Assembly (NCBI GenBank): GCA_963738375.1
Contig: CAVTWL010000012.1
Location: forward strand, 310,001 to 374,000
Direction: 5' to 3'
DNA from: Bog-159 sp963738375
Lineage (GTDB): Bacteria; Acidobacteriota; Terriglobia; Bryobacterales; Bryobacteraceae
Length of the DNA: 64,000 nt
Part shown: positions 44,168 to 53,125 of the stretch, piece after piece
Layout: each line of letters starts with the position of its first letter
Position numbering within the stretch: position 1 is the first letter of the stretch
Notes under the pieces: generated by a model
What the model saw: only the letters and a program-made list of their open reading frames with translations
Database searches by the model: none
Told to the model about the DNA's origin: nothing
Made by a program: the position numbers and the translations under genes

Positions 44168-46300
44168 GTGCGTACTCCGTTGCTGTCCTTGTTCGCAGTT
44201 TCGCTGGCCGGAGTGTGCTCCGCGCAAGCCCCTGTGCCCGGCTGCGAGACTTCCCCGGAACTCCGTCAGGAACTGAGGGAGAAGCTTCGCCAGCGGGATC
44301 TGGACCAAATGAAGTATGCGGACCGCGCCGCCTACCAGCAGAAAGTATTGAGCGGCCTGACCGCCCGGTACCCCCGCGAACTCGAACCCTACCAGCGGCT
44401 GATCGACTTCGTACACTATGAGACGGACGATTATCCGGCTCTGCAGGCGCGCTACCGCGATGCAGCCAGGCAGCATCCGGACGATCCAATGGCGCTGTAT
44501 CTGGCTGGGGTCGTCCTGCTTGGTACGGACACTCCGGAAAGCATCCGGCTCGTCGAAGCGGCCAGGACCAAAGCGCCCGATTTCGCGTGGCCGAACCTGC
44601 AACTCGCCAACACCTACGCGTCGGGAAAACGGGCGGACAAGAAAAAATCGGCGGAATACCTCGCTGCGTTTTTCTCGGCTTGCCCTGGTTCGACCGAACG
44701 CCGCGCGCACTGGCTGCTGGCCCAGGTTGGCGGCCAGGCGCTGCAGACGCGCGTGGCTGCCGATCTGCGTAAACGTCTTGCCCCGGCCACCGATCCGGAT
44801 GAATTGAAGCAGTATGTAACTCTGTGGGGCTTGGAGTTTCGCACGCGCCCTCCGGGGGAACATGCTGCCCTGCGGAAACAGGTGGCGGAAGACTTGAAGC
44901 GGGTGGAATTGCTGAATGCCAAGCCGGATAGCGCGTGGCTGGCATTCTTGAAGCAAGGATATAAGCAGAGCGGCGCTTCCGAGGCGGCGCTGGCTTCTCT
45001 TGACGAACGCATACTCAAGGAATTTCCCGCTTCGGACGCGGCTTACGACGTCGCTTACGAACGCTGGCACAAAGCACACAAAGAGCCGGAGGACATGAAG
45101 GACGTCAAGGCTTGGACCGCGTGGAAGGTTGCCAACAAGGCCGCGCTGCAAGCTTCCATCCGGCAGTTCACCGAGGTGACCTACCTGGCGCGCTCGTCGT
45201 GGTTCTATACGATTTCCGGCGACGATACCATTCCACAAGAAGAGGGAATTGCGGCGGCCGAAGCGTATCTCAAGACTTCCATCGAGTACGAGCGGCCGTC
45301 TTCGGACCCTTATACCAGCGTGGCCGAGTATCTGCTCGATCGTCAATGGGAACCGGAGCGCGCGCTGCAATTGCTGCACCAGGCGGAACCTCTTCTAGCC
45401 AAGGAGCGCGAGCGGGATGCGAGTAACGACAATCGGGCCGCGGACAAAGAGGAAGAGGCGGAGAAGAACGCGGTCTACTACCGGCAGAACTTCGAAGCTT
45501 TAATGTTGCGCGCGGCGCGGCAGACCGGCAAGCAGGGCGAAGTGGCGCCGCTCAGAACATCCATCGAAAGCGCACCACCCAAAGCCAAGAGTCGCGAGTC
45601 CGACTACTGGCTGAACCGGGCGCGTCTGGCCGCGCTCGAAAATCGCAAAACCGACGCCCTGGCGTATTATCAAGCGGCGCTCCAGGTTCGTACCTCGCCC
45701 GCATCGTGGTGGCGCGGCAAATTGGACGATCGGCTCACCGATGAAGCGCGGGCGCTGTGGTCGGAAACGGGCGGTACGGAAGCAGCGTGGACCGTCTGGA
45801 GCAAGCCCCCCGGGAAGGGCCAGGAACTGGCCGAAGGGCGATGGGAGACGCCCAGGAAGACCATTCCCCCCTTCGAGATCGCCGACCTCTCCGGCAAGAC
45901 CTGGAAACTGACTCAGTTGGAAGGTAAGTCTGTGCTCATCAACTTATGGGCCACCTGGTGCGGGCCTTGCAATGCGGAGTTGCCGCACTTGGAAAAGCTG
46001 TACGAAAAGGTCAAGGATCGGGCCGATCTGCAAATCCTCACCTTCAATATCGACGAGGACCTGGGTCTGGTGGAACCCTTCATGAAGGAGAAGGGCTTCA
46101 CCTTCCCGGTTCTGCCGGCCTATAGCCTCGTCATCAATTTGCTGGACGGTTTCGCCATCCCGCAAAACTGGCTGCTCGATCCGGTTGGCAAGTGGCGATC
46201 GACGCAAATCGGCTTTGGCGCCGAAGCGGACTGGGAAGGCGAGATGATCCGTCGTCTGGAAGCGGTCCAAAAGGGTGGCGTAACTCCTAAGACCGAGTGA
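44168..46300 (+). CDS. Secreted repeat protein with C-terminal TlpA-like thioredoxin domain
   Basis: This 710-residue protein has a signal peptide (MRTPLLSLFAVSLAGVCSAQ), a long helical, TPR-like region (about residues 25-550), and a C-terminal thioredoxin-fold domain of the TlpA/ResA type (about 560-700). The active site is WCGPC at about residue 596, so it can reduce disulfides or act as thiol oxidoreductase outside the cytoplasm. GTG 44168 is preferred; GGAGG at 44157-44161 is six bases upstream, while GTG 44165 would be too close. This is a 'redoxin-domain' type fusion that is frequent in Acidobacteria. The partner is unknown. Confidence 0.83.
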   Translation: MRTPLLSLFAVSLAGVCSAQAPVPGCETSPELRQELREKLRQRDLDQMKYADRAAYQQKVLSGLTARYPRELEPYQRLIDFVHYETDDYPALQARYRDAARQHPDDPMALYLAGVVLLGTDTPESIRLVEAARTKAPDFAWPNLQLANTYASGKRADKKKSAEYLAAFFSACPGSTERRAHWLLAQVGGQALQTRVAADLRKRLAPATDPDELKQYVTLWGLEFRTRPPGEHAALRKQVAEDLKRVELLNAKPDSAWLAFLKQGYKQSGASEAALASLDERILKEFPASDAAYDVAYERWHKAHKEPEDMKDVKAWTAWKVANKAALQASIRQFTEVTYLARSSWFYTISGDDTIPQEEGIAAAEAYLKTSIEYERPSSDPYTSVAEYLLDRQWEPERALQLLHQAEPLLAKERERDASNDNRAADKEEEAEKNAVYYRQNFEALMLRAARQTGKQGEVAPLRTSIESAPPKAKSRESDYWLNRARLAALENRKTDALAYYQAALQVRTSPASWWRGKLDDRLTDEARALWSETGGTEAAWTVWSKPPGKGQELAEGRWETPRKTIPPFEIADLSGKTWKLTQLEGKSVLINLWATWCGPCNAELPHLEKLYEKVKDRADLQILTFNIDEDLGLVEPFMKEKGFTFPVLPAYSLVINLLDGFAIPQNWLLDPVGKWRSTQIGFGAEADWEGEMIRRLEAVQKGGVTPKTE

Positions 46301-46304
46301 ATTC

Positions 46305-47033
46305 TCACTCCACGCGCCCCACATGCAGGGCTACGATGCCGCCCGTCAGCCGCTCAAATTCCACCGCGTCGAATCCCGCCGCTCGCATCATCGCCGCCAA
46401 CTCCTCTGGCCCCGGAAACTTACGCACGGACTCTGGCAGGTAAGTGTAAGCGTCGCGCGACCCCGACAGCGCGCCGCCAATCAAAGGCAGCACCCGCCGC
46501 GAATAGAATTGGTAGAGCGCTCCGAACAACGGGTTGGGCGGCTGCGAAAACTCCAGAATCGCCGCCGTCCCACCCCGTCGCAGCACGCGCCGCATCTCCC
46601 GCAGTCCGGAATCGTAATTCGCCAGGTTGCGGAAGCCGAAAGCCACCGTAATCACATCGGTAGAAGCGTCCGCCAGCGGCAGCCGCAGCGCGTCCGCCTC
46701 GAACAAGGGATTGCCGGGCAGTTTGGTCCGCGCCGCCGTCAGCATCGGATGGCAGAAGTCCGACCCGATCACCGGCGGGCCCCCCGTTCGGCCGCGCTGC
46801 AGCGCCTTTACCAGATCGCCCGTACCGCAGCAGATGTCCAGCACCCGCGCCCCGGGACGCGCCAGCGCGTCGCGCACCCGCGCCACCGTGCGCGAGCGCC
46901 AGTAGCGATCGATATTGAACGAGAGCAGATGGTTCGCCAGATCGTACCGGTGCGCCACGCGCCCGAACATCCCGCGCACCCACTCCGCCGCCTCCTCCTC
47001 GCTCCGCGCTCCCTCCGGCGTAGTGCCCTTCAT
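46305..47033 (-). CDS. ubiE: Demethylmenaquinone methyltransferase (UbiE/MenG)
   Basis: This 242-residue protein is a class I SAM-dependent methyltransferase of the UbiE/MenG family: VRGMFGRVAHRYDLANHLLSFNIDRYWR at the N-terminus, the SAM motif DICCGTGDLV, FGFRNLANYD, REMRRVLRRGGTAAILEFSQPPNPLF, and SVRKFPGPEELAAMMRAAGF at the end. It carries out the C-methylation in menaquinone biosynthesis. ATG 47033 overlaps the stop of aroB by ATGA, so the two are coupled. Acidobacteria use menaquinone, so MenG is the better functional reading. Confidence 0.9.
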   Translation of the reverse strand: MKGTTPEGARSEEEAAEWVRGMFGRVAHRYDLANHLLSFNIDRYWRSRTVARVRDALARPGARVLDICCGTGDLVKALQRGRTGGPPVIGSDFCHPMLTAARTKLPGNPLFEADALRLPLADASTDVITVAFGFRNLANYDSGLREMRRVLRRGGTAAILEFSQPPNPLFGALYQFYSRRVLPLIGGALSGSRDAYTYLPESVRKFPGPEELAAMMRAAGFDAVEFERLTGGIVALHVGRVE

Positions 47034-48103
47034 GCCAGCGCGGCCTGAATCGCCGCCAGCGCCGCATCCTCGCCGATTCCGCTCACCACCGCCGCTTCTC
47101 CAATCCGCACCGGCAAAACAAAGTGAACCATCCCCTGTATCGTTTTCTTGTCGCTCTTTAGCCGGCCGAGCAGGCGCTCCGCTTGAATCCCGGCAAGTGG
47201 AGGTATCGGGCCGTAACGCGCCACCGCCTCCAGGATATTGACTGCGTCTTCGGACGCGAGATAGCCCGTGGCTTGCGCCAGGTAGGTCGCCGCGCGCATC
47301 CCCCACGCCACAGCCTCGCCATGCAGAAACCGCACGTAGTTAGTCTCCGCCTCCAGCGCATGCCCGAAGGTGTGCCCGAAATTCAGGATCTTGCGCAGGC
47401 CGCCTTCCCGCTCGTCCGCCGATACCACCTGTGCCTTAATCTCCACCGATTCCGCGATGATCCGGTCCACCGCCGCCGGCTCGCGCGCCATCACCTCCGC
47501 GCTACGCTCCGCCAGAAACTGAAATAATCCCTTGCTGCGAATCACGCCCGCCTTCAGAATCTCATACAGCCCCGCACGATATTCGCGTTCGGGCAGCGTA
47601 TCCAAAACGCTCGCATCCACCAGCACCGCCAGGGGCTGGTGAAAGCTGCCAATCAGGTTCTTCCCGCTGCCGAGGTTGACGCCCGTTTTTCCCCCGATCG
47701 CCGCGTCCACCTGCGCCAGCAGCGTCGTCGGAACCTGGATCACCGGAATCCCGCGCATAAAAATTGCCGCCAGAAACCCCGCCATGTCGGTGACGATTCC
47801 GCCGCCGTACGCAACCACTACACTGGTGCGATCCGCCCCTCGCCTTACCATTTCTTCCGCCAGTTGCTCCACCGGCGCCAGTCGCTTGCGGTCCTCGCCG
47901 CCCGGCAGGAACAGCACTTCATGCGCGACCCCCGCCAGCCCTTTCTCAATCGGCGCGCGCTGGTGCATCCATACGTCTTCGGTTGAAACGACGAAGACCT
48001 TGCCCGCGCCGGCAGGCAAAGAGCGCGCCGTATTGCGAATCGCGCCGCGCTCTACGACCACTTCATAGCGAGCCGGCGGCGTTTCCACCAGGAAACTCGG
48101 CAT
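47030..48103 (-). CDS. aroB: 3-dehydroquinate synthase
   Basis: This 357-residue enzyme converts DAHP to 3-dehydroquinate in the shikimate pathway. Family blocks are GGGIVTDMAGFLAAIFMRGI, QVPTTLLAQVDAAIGGKTGVN, AGLYEILKAGVI, LNFGHTFGHALE and FLHGEAVAWGM, containing the NAD-binding glycines and the zinc-binding Glu and two His residues. ATG 48103 starts MPSFLVETPPARYEVVV; the longer open frame upstream is low-complexity and is not used. aroB precedes ubiE by an ATGA overlap. Chorismate feeds menaquinone synthesis, so the pairing makes metabolic sense. Confidence 0.92.
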   Translation of the reverse strand: MPSFLVETPPARYEVVVERGAIRNTARSLPAGAGKVFVVSTEDVWMHQRAPIEKGLAGVAHEVLFLPGGEDRKRLAPVEQLAEEMVRRGADRTSVVVAYGGGIVTDMAGFLAAIFMRGIPVIQVPTTLLAQVDAAIGGKTGVNLGSGKNLIGSFHQPLAVLVDASVLDTLPEREYRAGLYEILKAGVIRSKGLFQFLAERSAEVMAREPAAVDRIIAESVEIKAQVVSADEREGGLRKILNFGHTFGHALEAETNYVRFLHGEAVAWGMRAATYLAQATGYLASEDAVNILEAVARYGPIPPLAGIQAERLLGRLKSDKKTIQGMVHFVLPVRIGEAAVVSGIGEDAALAAIQAALA

Positions 48104-48189
48104 ATTGCCGTTGTAACATGCAGGCGCGGGCGGGCGGTGTTTCCCCCGGTTTTCCCGTCTCCACTCTGCCCGGGACATAACCGGCGAGG

Positions 48190-48436
48190 CTTTGGCCCGC
48201 CTCCTACGCTTTCTATCTCAGAAGTCGCGGTCACCGGCATTAACGCTTCCGGCGTCACGGTAGCCACCTACAACGTCCCCGGCGCTGCCTACAACCTGGC
48301 AGTCGGCGTGAACGACGGCGGCCAAATTACTTTTCAGGCGGTAAGTTCCACTTTCAGTGGAGAACTGGTGGGACATTACAATCCCTCGTCCGCGCCAACC
48401 ACCCAGATCGGTTTGAAAGCCGCATTCAGTAAGTAA
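48190..48436 (+). pseudogene. Relic of a secreted repeat protein C-terminus
   Basis: An open frame reads VTGINASGVTVATYNVPGAAYNLAVGVNDGGQITFQAVSS, then ends FSK at 48436. It resembles the last 'IND-G-VVG' repeat of HAF-type or PEP-CTERM-type secreted proteins, but no start, SD or remaining body is present in the 390-base gap. It is probably a remnant. The rest of 48104-48493 shows nothing I recognise. Confidence 0.3.
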
Positions 48437-48493
48437 GAACCGCCTCGAGCAGCGTGGCTGCGGTGTGCCGCGGCCACGGCCCTCTTTTGATTT

Positions 48494-49633
48494 TCAGTAG
48501 GTGAACGACTCGATCTCGCTCACGCCCGCGTTGGGTCCGTCGACGAAACCGCTGCGGCTCGCGGGGTTCAAGGCGATGTGCATCGGCACAACGGTGAAAG
48601 CGTTAGAGAAACTGAAGCCGTTGAGCGTCTCTTTCAGGTTGCCGCTCGGATCGTAGACGTAGATGGAACTGCCGCTTGACGCGGAACTCGAAACCGGCTG
48701 CGCCACGAAAAATAGCTGGTTCACCGCGTCGAACTCCACGTCCGCGCCGCTATAGATTTGGTTGCCGCCGGAGCCCGGCAATTCCACTTTGAAGCCCTTC
48801 TCCGTTGCCAGGTTGTAGAACTCGATATGCGCGTCGTCTTCCGTAGTGGTGCAGAAAACGCCGTCCGCCGAATCCACCGCGATTCCGTTGACGAATCCGA
48901 ACCCGATGCCGGTAAATTCGCTGAACTGCCCCGTGACGGTATCCACCAGCCCGATTACGGGAAAGCAGCCGAAGCATCCGTCTCCACCGCCAAGGATCGC
49001 CTGATTGGTCACATTGTCGAAGGCGATCGGCGGCGGCACGCTGGCGAAATTCAACGAATCCGTGATCTGCACGACTGTGCCAAAAGTATTTGCCCCGACA
49101 TTTGATGAGAATACGTAGGGAATGAAGTTGTCGCTATTGTCATACGCGAAAACCGCTACGTCCGAGTTGCCCTGGTTGCGGCTTACGCTGCCCGGCATGA
49201 TGATGTGCTGCGATCCGATCGGGGGCGTCCATGCGCCGTCGATTTTGTTGCCATCCAGTGGATTGACTGTATTAAACGTCCTCTTCACCACGTAGAGGCC
49301 CTGCACGTGCTCGTGCTCGAACAGTCCAATTGAATTGCCCGCCACGCCCATGGCGACGAAATCGTCTCCGCTTTCGACTTGCTGTAAGACCTGCAGAATA
49401 GCCCCGGTAGTTTGTGAAAAGGTTTCCACCGCGGCTAGGAGTTTCCCGTTCGATAGGGTCTTGCTCTCCGCCAGAATTCCTTCCGTACCGTTTTGATCGA
49501 TGTCCCAGCCAAAAATCTGGCCGCCATACTTGCTGTGCACAATCACCTTGCCTGGCCCCACGTTTTGTGCCAAACAGGCCGGTAATAGCGCTGTACTAAA
49601 AAGCAGCATCCGCATCACAACAGGATTCGTCAT
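48494..49633 (-). CDS. Secreted propeller-like hypothetical protein
   Basis: This 379-residue protein has a signal peptide (RMLLFSTALLPACLAQ) and no named domain. The body has repeated strand-rich segments with Gly/Asn turns (GQIFGWDIDQNGTEG, AVFAYDNSDNFIPYVF, VNGIAVDSADGVFCTTTEDDA, YVYDPSGNLKETLNGF), as in beta-propeller proteins such as NHL-like or lactonase-like families. The tail VSEIESFTY has no anchor. Two further ATGs lie at codons 7 and 9, so the start is not certain. The gene is divergent from the relic and converges with nothing; its 5' neighbour is the hydrolase fusion. Confidence 0.7.
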   Translation of the reverse strand: MTNPVVMRMLLFSTALLPACLAQNVGPGKVIVHSKYGGQIFGWDIDQNGTEGILAESKTLSNGKLLAAVETFSQTTGAILQVLQQVESGDDFVAMGVAGNSIGLFEHEHVQGLYVVKRTFNTVNPLDGNKIDGAWTPPIGSQHIIMPGSVSRNQGNSDVAVFAYDNSDNFIPYVFSSNVGANTFGTVVQITDSLNFASVPPPIAFDNVTNQAILGGGDGCFGCFPVIGLVDTVTGQFSEFTGIGFGFVNGIAVDSADGVFCTTTEDDAHIEFYNLATEKGFKVELPGSGGNQIYSGADVEFDAVNQLFFVAQPVSSSASSGSSIYVYDPSGNLKETLNGFSFSNAFTVVPMHIALNPASRSGFVDGPNAGVSEIESFTY

Positions 49634-49710
49634 CGCTATTCAGCTTACGCGGTTTGCCCGGTAGAAAACATAAACGACTTGTGAGAGATTTGTAAAATTC
49701 CGCGTGCCTC

Positions 49711-52332
49711 TTATTTCACGGGAGGATCGTAAGTGCGAATCGCCCGGATGAGGGGCAGGCTCTTACTTTTAGCGACGAGTTCGAGCGAGTGTTTGCCTGG
49801 CGCCAAACCCAGCGCCAGGGTGGTGGCATACTCGGCCGATGGGTCTTCCACCCGGGGCGTTGTGTAAACATCCTGAAACATCGCGTCCACCCGCCACTTT
49901 ACTTCGAAGCCGATTGGCGTGGCCCGGTGGCGCAGATCGAAGGCACGCTTTACGGCCCACACATCTGGTTCGATCGCTACGCGGCCGGATCGTGAAACGA
50001 AGCGTTCGGTGCTCACGCCCGCGCCGTCCGGCCCGCTGCGGGAGCCTGTAACTTCGAAGCGCACCTCCGATTCGTCCTCGTTTGCGCCGGTGACTTTTAG
50101 CGTCCAATCTTCAATGATGAGCGGCTGCACTGCGGAAATGTGGTTGACTGCCGGCCAGTCAACCGCATAAGTGTCGCTGGGGCGTGTGATGAAGTACAAC
50201 TCGGGGATTTCCGAGGGCCGCCGTCCATCGATCAGCACGTCCGCTTCAGCCGCGTGATACGCGCCTCCCAGCCCCGCGATGGCATCCACGCGGTTGCCCT
50301 CGAACTCTATTTTCAGGCGTCCATTCTTCCATGCCAGTTCGCGCCCGATCTCATAAGAACGGACCAGGCCGGGCTCTTGCGCCCCCAGCGCCGGGTCATA
50401 GCGTAGATGGCGTTTGGTCAGCTCTGCCACCAGGTAGTCGCCCTCCTGGGTGAAGTGCGCGCCGTCGCTCAATACGTCCGCTGGCTTCAAGTGATGTTCG
50501 GTCAGGTACTGTTTGTATGGCCCCCGCAGATCCACGATTTCGCAGTTGTACCGGCGCGCCAGCGCCGGCAGAATCTCGTGGGCATTGCGCTCGGCATACG
50601 CTTCCCCTTTCGCTTGGGCCGCGTCATCCGGCACGCCGTCCACATGGACCCATGCGGGGCGGTCGTTCTGAATCAGGATCTCCGCCGTGGTGTGTCGGCG
50701 GATCTCCGCGATGATCTGCTCATATAAATTGGCGGGACCGAAATCGTGAAAGATAATCAGGTCCGGATAAAAGGCGTAGACATCGTGCGGCAAGGTCTGA
50801 ATCAGAAACGATGCACTGTAGCCGCCGATTGCCCGGTTGGCCGCGATTAGACCGGCGTAGGGGAACTGCTTGCGCAGGTACTCCGTCACGTCCCGCGTCC
50901 AATCCTGTTTGGTCAACGATTGGCCGTAGAATAGAACCTTTACCTGGTTGCGATGCTTCGGCGTGCTCGTCGCCAGCAGCGTCATGGTTCGCTGAATGGC
51001 GGCGCCAAAGGGCTGCCCCGGCTTTTCGGCAGGCACCGGGCCGTAATTTCGAGCTTTTACCAACAGCGGATAATTCGCCGTAGCCGCGCTGCCGTGCCCA
51101 TCGCGGACGTAAACAAAGATCCGGTACGGCCCCTCTTCGGCCGGCAACTCAAAAACAGCGGAACGGCCGGTGGCCGACTGCACCAGGCCGTCGATGGGCG
51201 GCGTGGGCGCCTCTCGGTCCCCCCCCGTGTTGCTGTTTCCCGATACATCCTTGCGCAAGTCCCAACCGACGGTGAGCGACCCTGCTTCCGTGTCCGGTAT
51301 GTCGACTCTGCAGTGGATCATGGCTTCGGGAAGGTAGGCGGCGGGCTGCTCGGTTTCGGGATCGTCCGTCCCAACCGTGATGCCGTGCGATCCGATGCGC
51401 GGAGCACGGTTCGCGGGCCACTGTCCGCTCCACAGATAGGTCATCGTGTCGACTGCTTCCGTCCGGCTGCCATCTTCCAGAAACATTCCGTACCAGGTGT
51501 GCGTCTTCTCGTGATGCTGCGCCCAATGAAATACGTACGAACCCAGGCAGCCCGCCTGCCCCAGTACGGCGTGTTCATAGGCCTTCCGGTAGAAGGCCGC
51601 CTTGTCGGTGCTCGAGTCCTCAGCGGGCAAGCCCCACGGCGTCTTGCCCACCTGCCAGTGGCCGCGCGGTCCGAATTCAGTCACCAGGTAGGGCCGGCTC
51701 CAACCCTCGCGCGCCACATCCTCCGGCAGCGTAAGCATGTCGGCATAGGAGTTCAGACCCACCGCGTCCAGGTGCGGGCAGTATTCATTCAACTCGTGAA
51801 GGATGTGTCGGTAGGCGTCCCCGACAGGTGTGATCACGGGGTGACGCGGATCGAGTTCGTGAATCATGGCGGCGGTGTGGTCGACTTCCTTCCACAGAGC
51901 GGCGCGTTGCTCCGGCGTGGTCGCCAGTTCCAATTCGTTGCCGATCGCCCAAGCCAGCAGTGCCGGGTGGCCCTTATACTGAAGGACGCTGGCGCGAACG
52001 GCTTCCCGCTGCCGCGCGACAGCGGCTGCGTTCGAATAATCGAAGCCCATGCGCTGCTTGCCGAAGGGCAGGTCAACCAGGACCGTGAGCCCGAGGGCTT
52101 GCGCGCGGTCGAGCGAGCCCGCCCCGGCACGGATGGAGTTGCCTCCAGCCGCCGCCAGCTCTTCCAAATGGACGGCGCCTACGGCTCCTTTAACGAAGTA
52201 GGGCTTGCCATTCCGTACCAGTTCATAGCCGCCGGCGTGGTGGGTAATGCTCACGCCGGAAGTGCTGTCGGCAGCTACTGCGAGCGTGCCTGCCAAGGTC
52301 ACGAGTATGGAAAAGAAGATTTGCCTGAGCAT
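49711..52332 (-). CDS. Secreted GH2-like barrel fused to an SGNH hydrolase
   Basis: This 873-residue protein starts with a signal peptide (MLRQIFFSILVTLAGTLAVAA). A TIM barrel of the GH2/GH5 type occupies about residues 30-320, with acid/base candidate E133 in AIGNELE and nucleophile candidate E219 in LVTEFGPRG. After a linker with an Ig-like or sandwich stretch (about 320-450) comes an SGNH/GDSL hydrolase (about 460-650), with LFYGQSLTKQDW (Ser block) and the Asp/His block DGAHFTQEGDYL. A C-terminal sandwich-like part ends TYDPPVK. The fusion suggests that the enzyme removes sugar side chains and deacylates the same polymer. The start with GGAG six bases upstream (52332) is chosen over 52347. 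Confidence 0.8.
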   Translation of the reverse strand: MLRQIFFSILVTLAGTLAVAADSTSGVSITHHAGGYELVRNGKPYFVKGAVGAVHLEELAAAGGNSIRAGAGSLDRAQALGLTVLVDLPFGKQRMGFDYSNAAAVARQREAVRASVLQYKGHPALLAWAIGNELELATTPEQRAALWKEVDHTAAMIHELDPRHPVITPVGDAYRHILHELNEYCPHLDAVGLNSYADMLTLPEDVAREGWSRPYLVTEFGPRGHWQVGKTPWGLPAEDSSTDKAAFYRKAYEHAVLGQAGCLGSYVFHWAQHHEKTHTWYGMFLEDGSRTEAVDTMTYLWSGQWPANRAPRIGSHGITVGTDDPETEQPAAYLPEAMIHCRVDIPDTEAGSLTVGWDLRKDVSGNSNTGGDREAPTPPIDGLVQSATGRSAVFELPAEEGPYRIFVYVRDGHGSAATANYPLLVKARNYGPVPAEKPGQPFGAAIQRTMTLLATSTPKHRNQVKVLFYGQSLTKQDWTRDVTEYLRKQFPYAGLIAANRAIGGYSASFLIQTLPHDVYAFYPDLIIFHDFGPANLYEQIIAEIRRHTTAEILIQNDRPAWVHVDGVPDDAAQAKGEAYAERNAHEILPALARRYNCEIVDLRGPYKQYLTEHHLKPADVLSDGAHFTQEGDYLVAELTKRHLRYDPALGAQEPGLVRSYEIGRELAWKNGRLKIEFEGNRVDAIAGLGGAYHAAEADVLIDGRRPSEIPELYFITRPSDTYAVDWPAVNHISAVQPLIIEDWTLKVTGANEDESEVRFEVTGSRSGPDGAGVSTERFVSRSGRVAIEPDVWAVKRAFDLRHRATPIGFEVKWRVDAMFQDVYTTPRVEDPSAEYATTLALGLAPGKHSLELVAKSKSLPLIRAIRTYDPPVK

Positions 52333-52381
52333 CGGGATCTCCTTCATCAGAACAGAAAGCCGTCCATGCTACAATCCCCGA

Positions 52382-53125
52382 ATGGCGGATGCGGCGTGCG
52401 TTCCCGGAGGGACATCTGTAGTTGCGGCTAAGCCAGAAGCTCCCGGCCATGCGGCGATCGTTCGTGTCACTCACTGGATTACCACCGTTTGCTTCTTGGC
52501 GCTGCTCGTCACAGGATTCGAAATTGTCGTCTCGCACCCGCGCTTTTATTGGGGCGAGGCGGGCAACGTCAACACCACCCCGCTCTTTAAAATCCCGATT
52601 CCCGCCTCGCGGGGAACTGTGCCGACCGGCTACGGCTACGTCTTGCCCGATCAGAACGGTTGGAGCCGCTATCTGCATTTTCAAGCGGCCTGGCTACTGG
52701 TCCTCACGGGCACGCTGTACTTCGTGTTCGGCTTGGCAACGCGTCATTTCGCGCAAAATCTGGCGCCGGCCGCGGCGGATTTGCGGGCGCAGTCGTTGGG
52801 AGCGGAGATTCGCAGGCATCTGCGATTCGAGCGGCCGGATGCTTCCGAAGCGTGGTCGTATAACGTCCTGCAGCGGCTCAGCTACCTCGCGGTAATTTTT
52901 GTCTTATTTCCGCTGGTGATCTGGACGGGCCTCGCAATGTCCCCCGCGTTTGTTTCGGCGCTTCCGGCGTCCGTCAGTTTGCTCGGCGGGCAGCAATCGG
53001 CGCGCACCATTCATTTCTTCGTGTCGCTGTTTCTGCTGCTTTTTGTAGTGCTGCATGTGGTGATGATCTTCCTGGCGGGATTCTGGCCGCGGACCAGGGC
53101 GATGATTACGGGAGGACGCGGATGA
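52382..53125 (+). CDS. Cytochrome b/b561-like membrane subunit
   Basis: This 247-residue integral membrane protein has about four or five helices, including VTHWITTVCFLALLVTGFEIV, HFQAAWLLVLTGTLYFVFGLA, LSYLAVIFVLFPLVIWTGLAM, and FVSLFLLLFVVLHVVMIFLAGF. Histidines in helix 1 (VTHW), before helix 2 (YLHF), and in the final helices (TIHFF, VLHVV) are placed to bind two b hemes. It probably passes quinol electrons to the molybdenum protein encoded next. The stop overlaps the molybdoprotein start (ATGA at 53122), so they are coupled. A 30-residue N-terminal extension before the first helix is unrecognised. Confidence 0.85.
   Translation: MADAACVPGGTSVVAAKPEAPGHAAIVRVTHWITTVCFLALLVTGFEIVVSHPRFYWGEAGNVNTTPLFKIPIPASRGTVPTGYGYVLPDQNGWSRYLHFQAAWLLVLTGTLYFVFGLATRHFAQNLAPAAADLRAQSLGAEIRRHLRFERPDASEAWSYNVLQRLSYLAVIFVLFPLVIWTGLAMSPAFVSALPASVSLLGGQQSARTIHFFVSLFLLLFVVLHVVMIFLAGFWPRTRAMITGGRG

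Noticed and set aside
50953..52431. 492-codon plus-strand frame over the hydrolase fusion
   Set aside because: Antisense shadow of 49711-52332.
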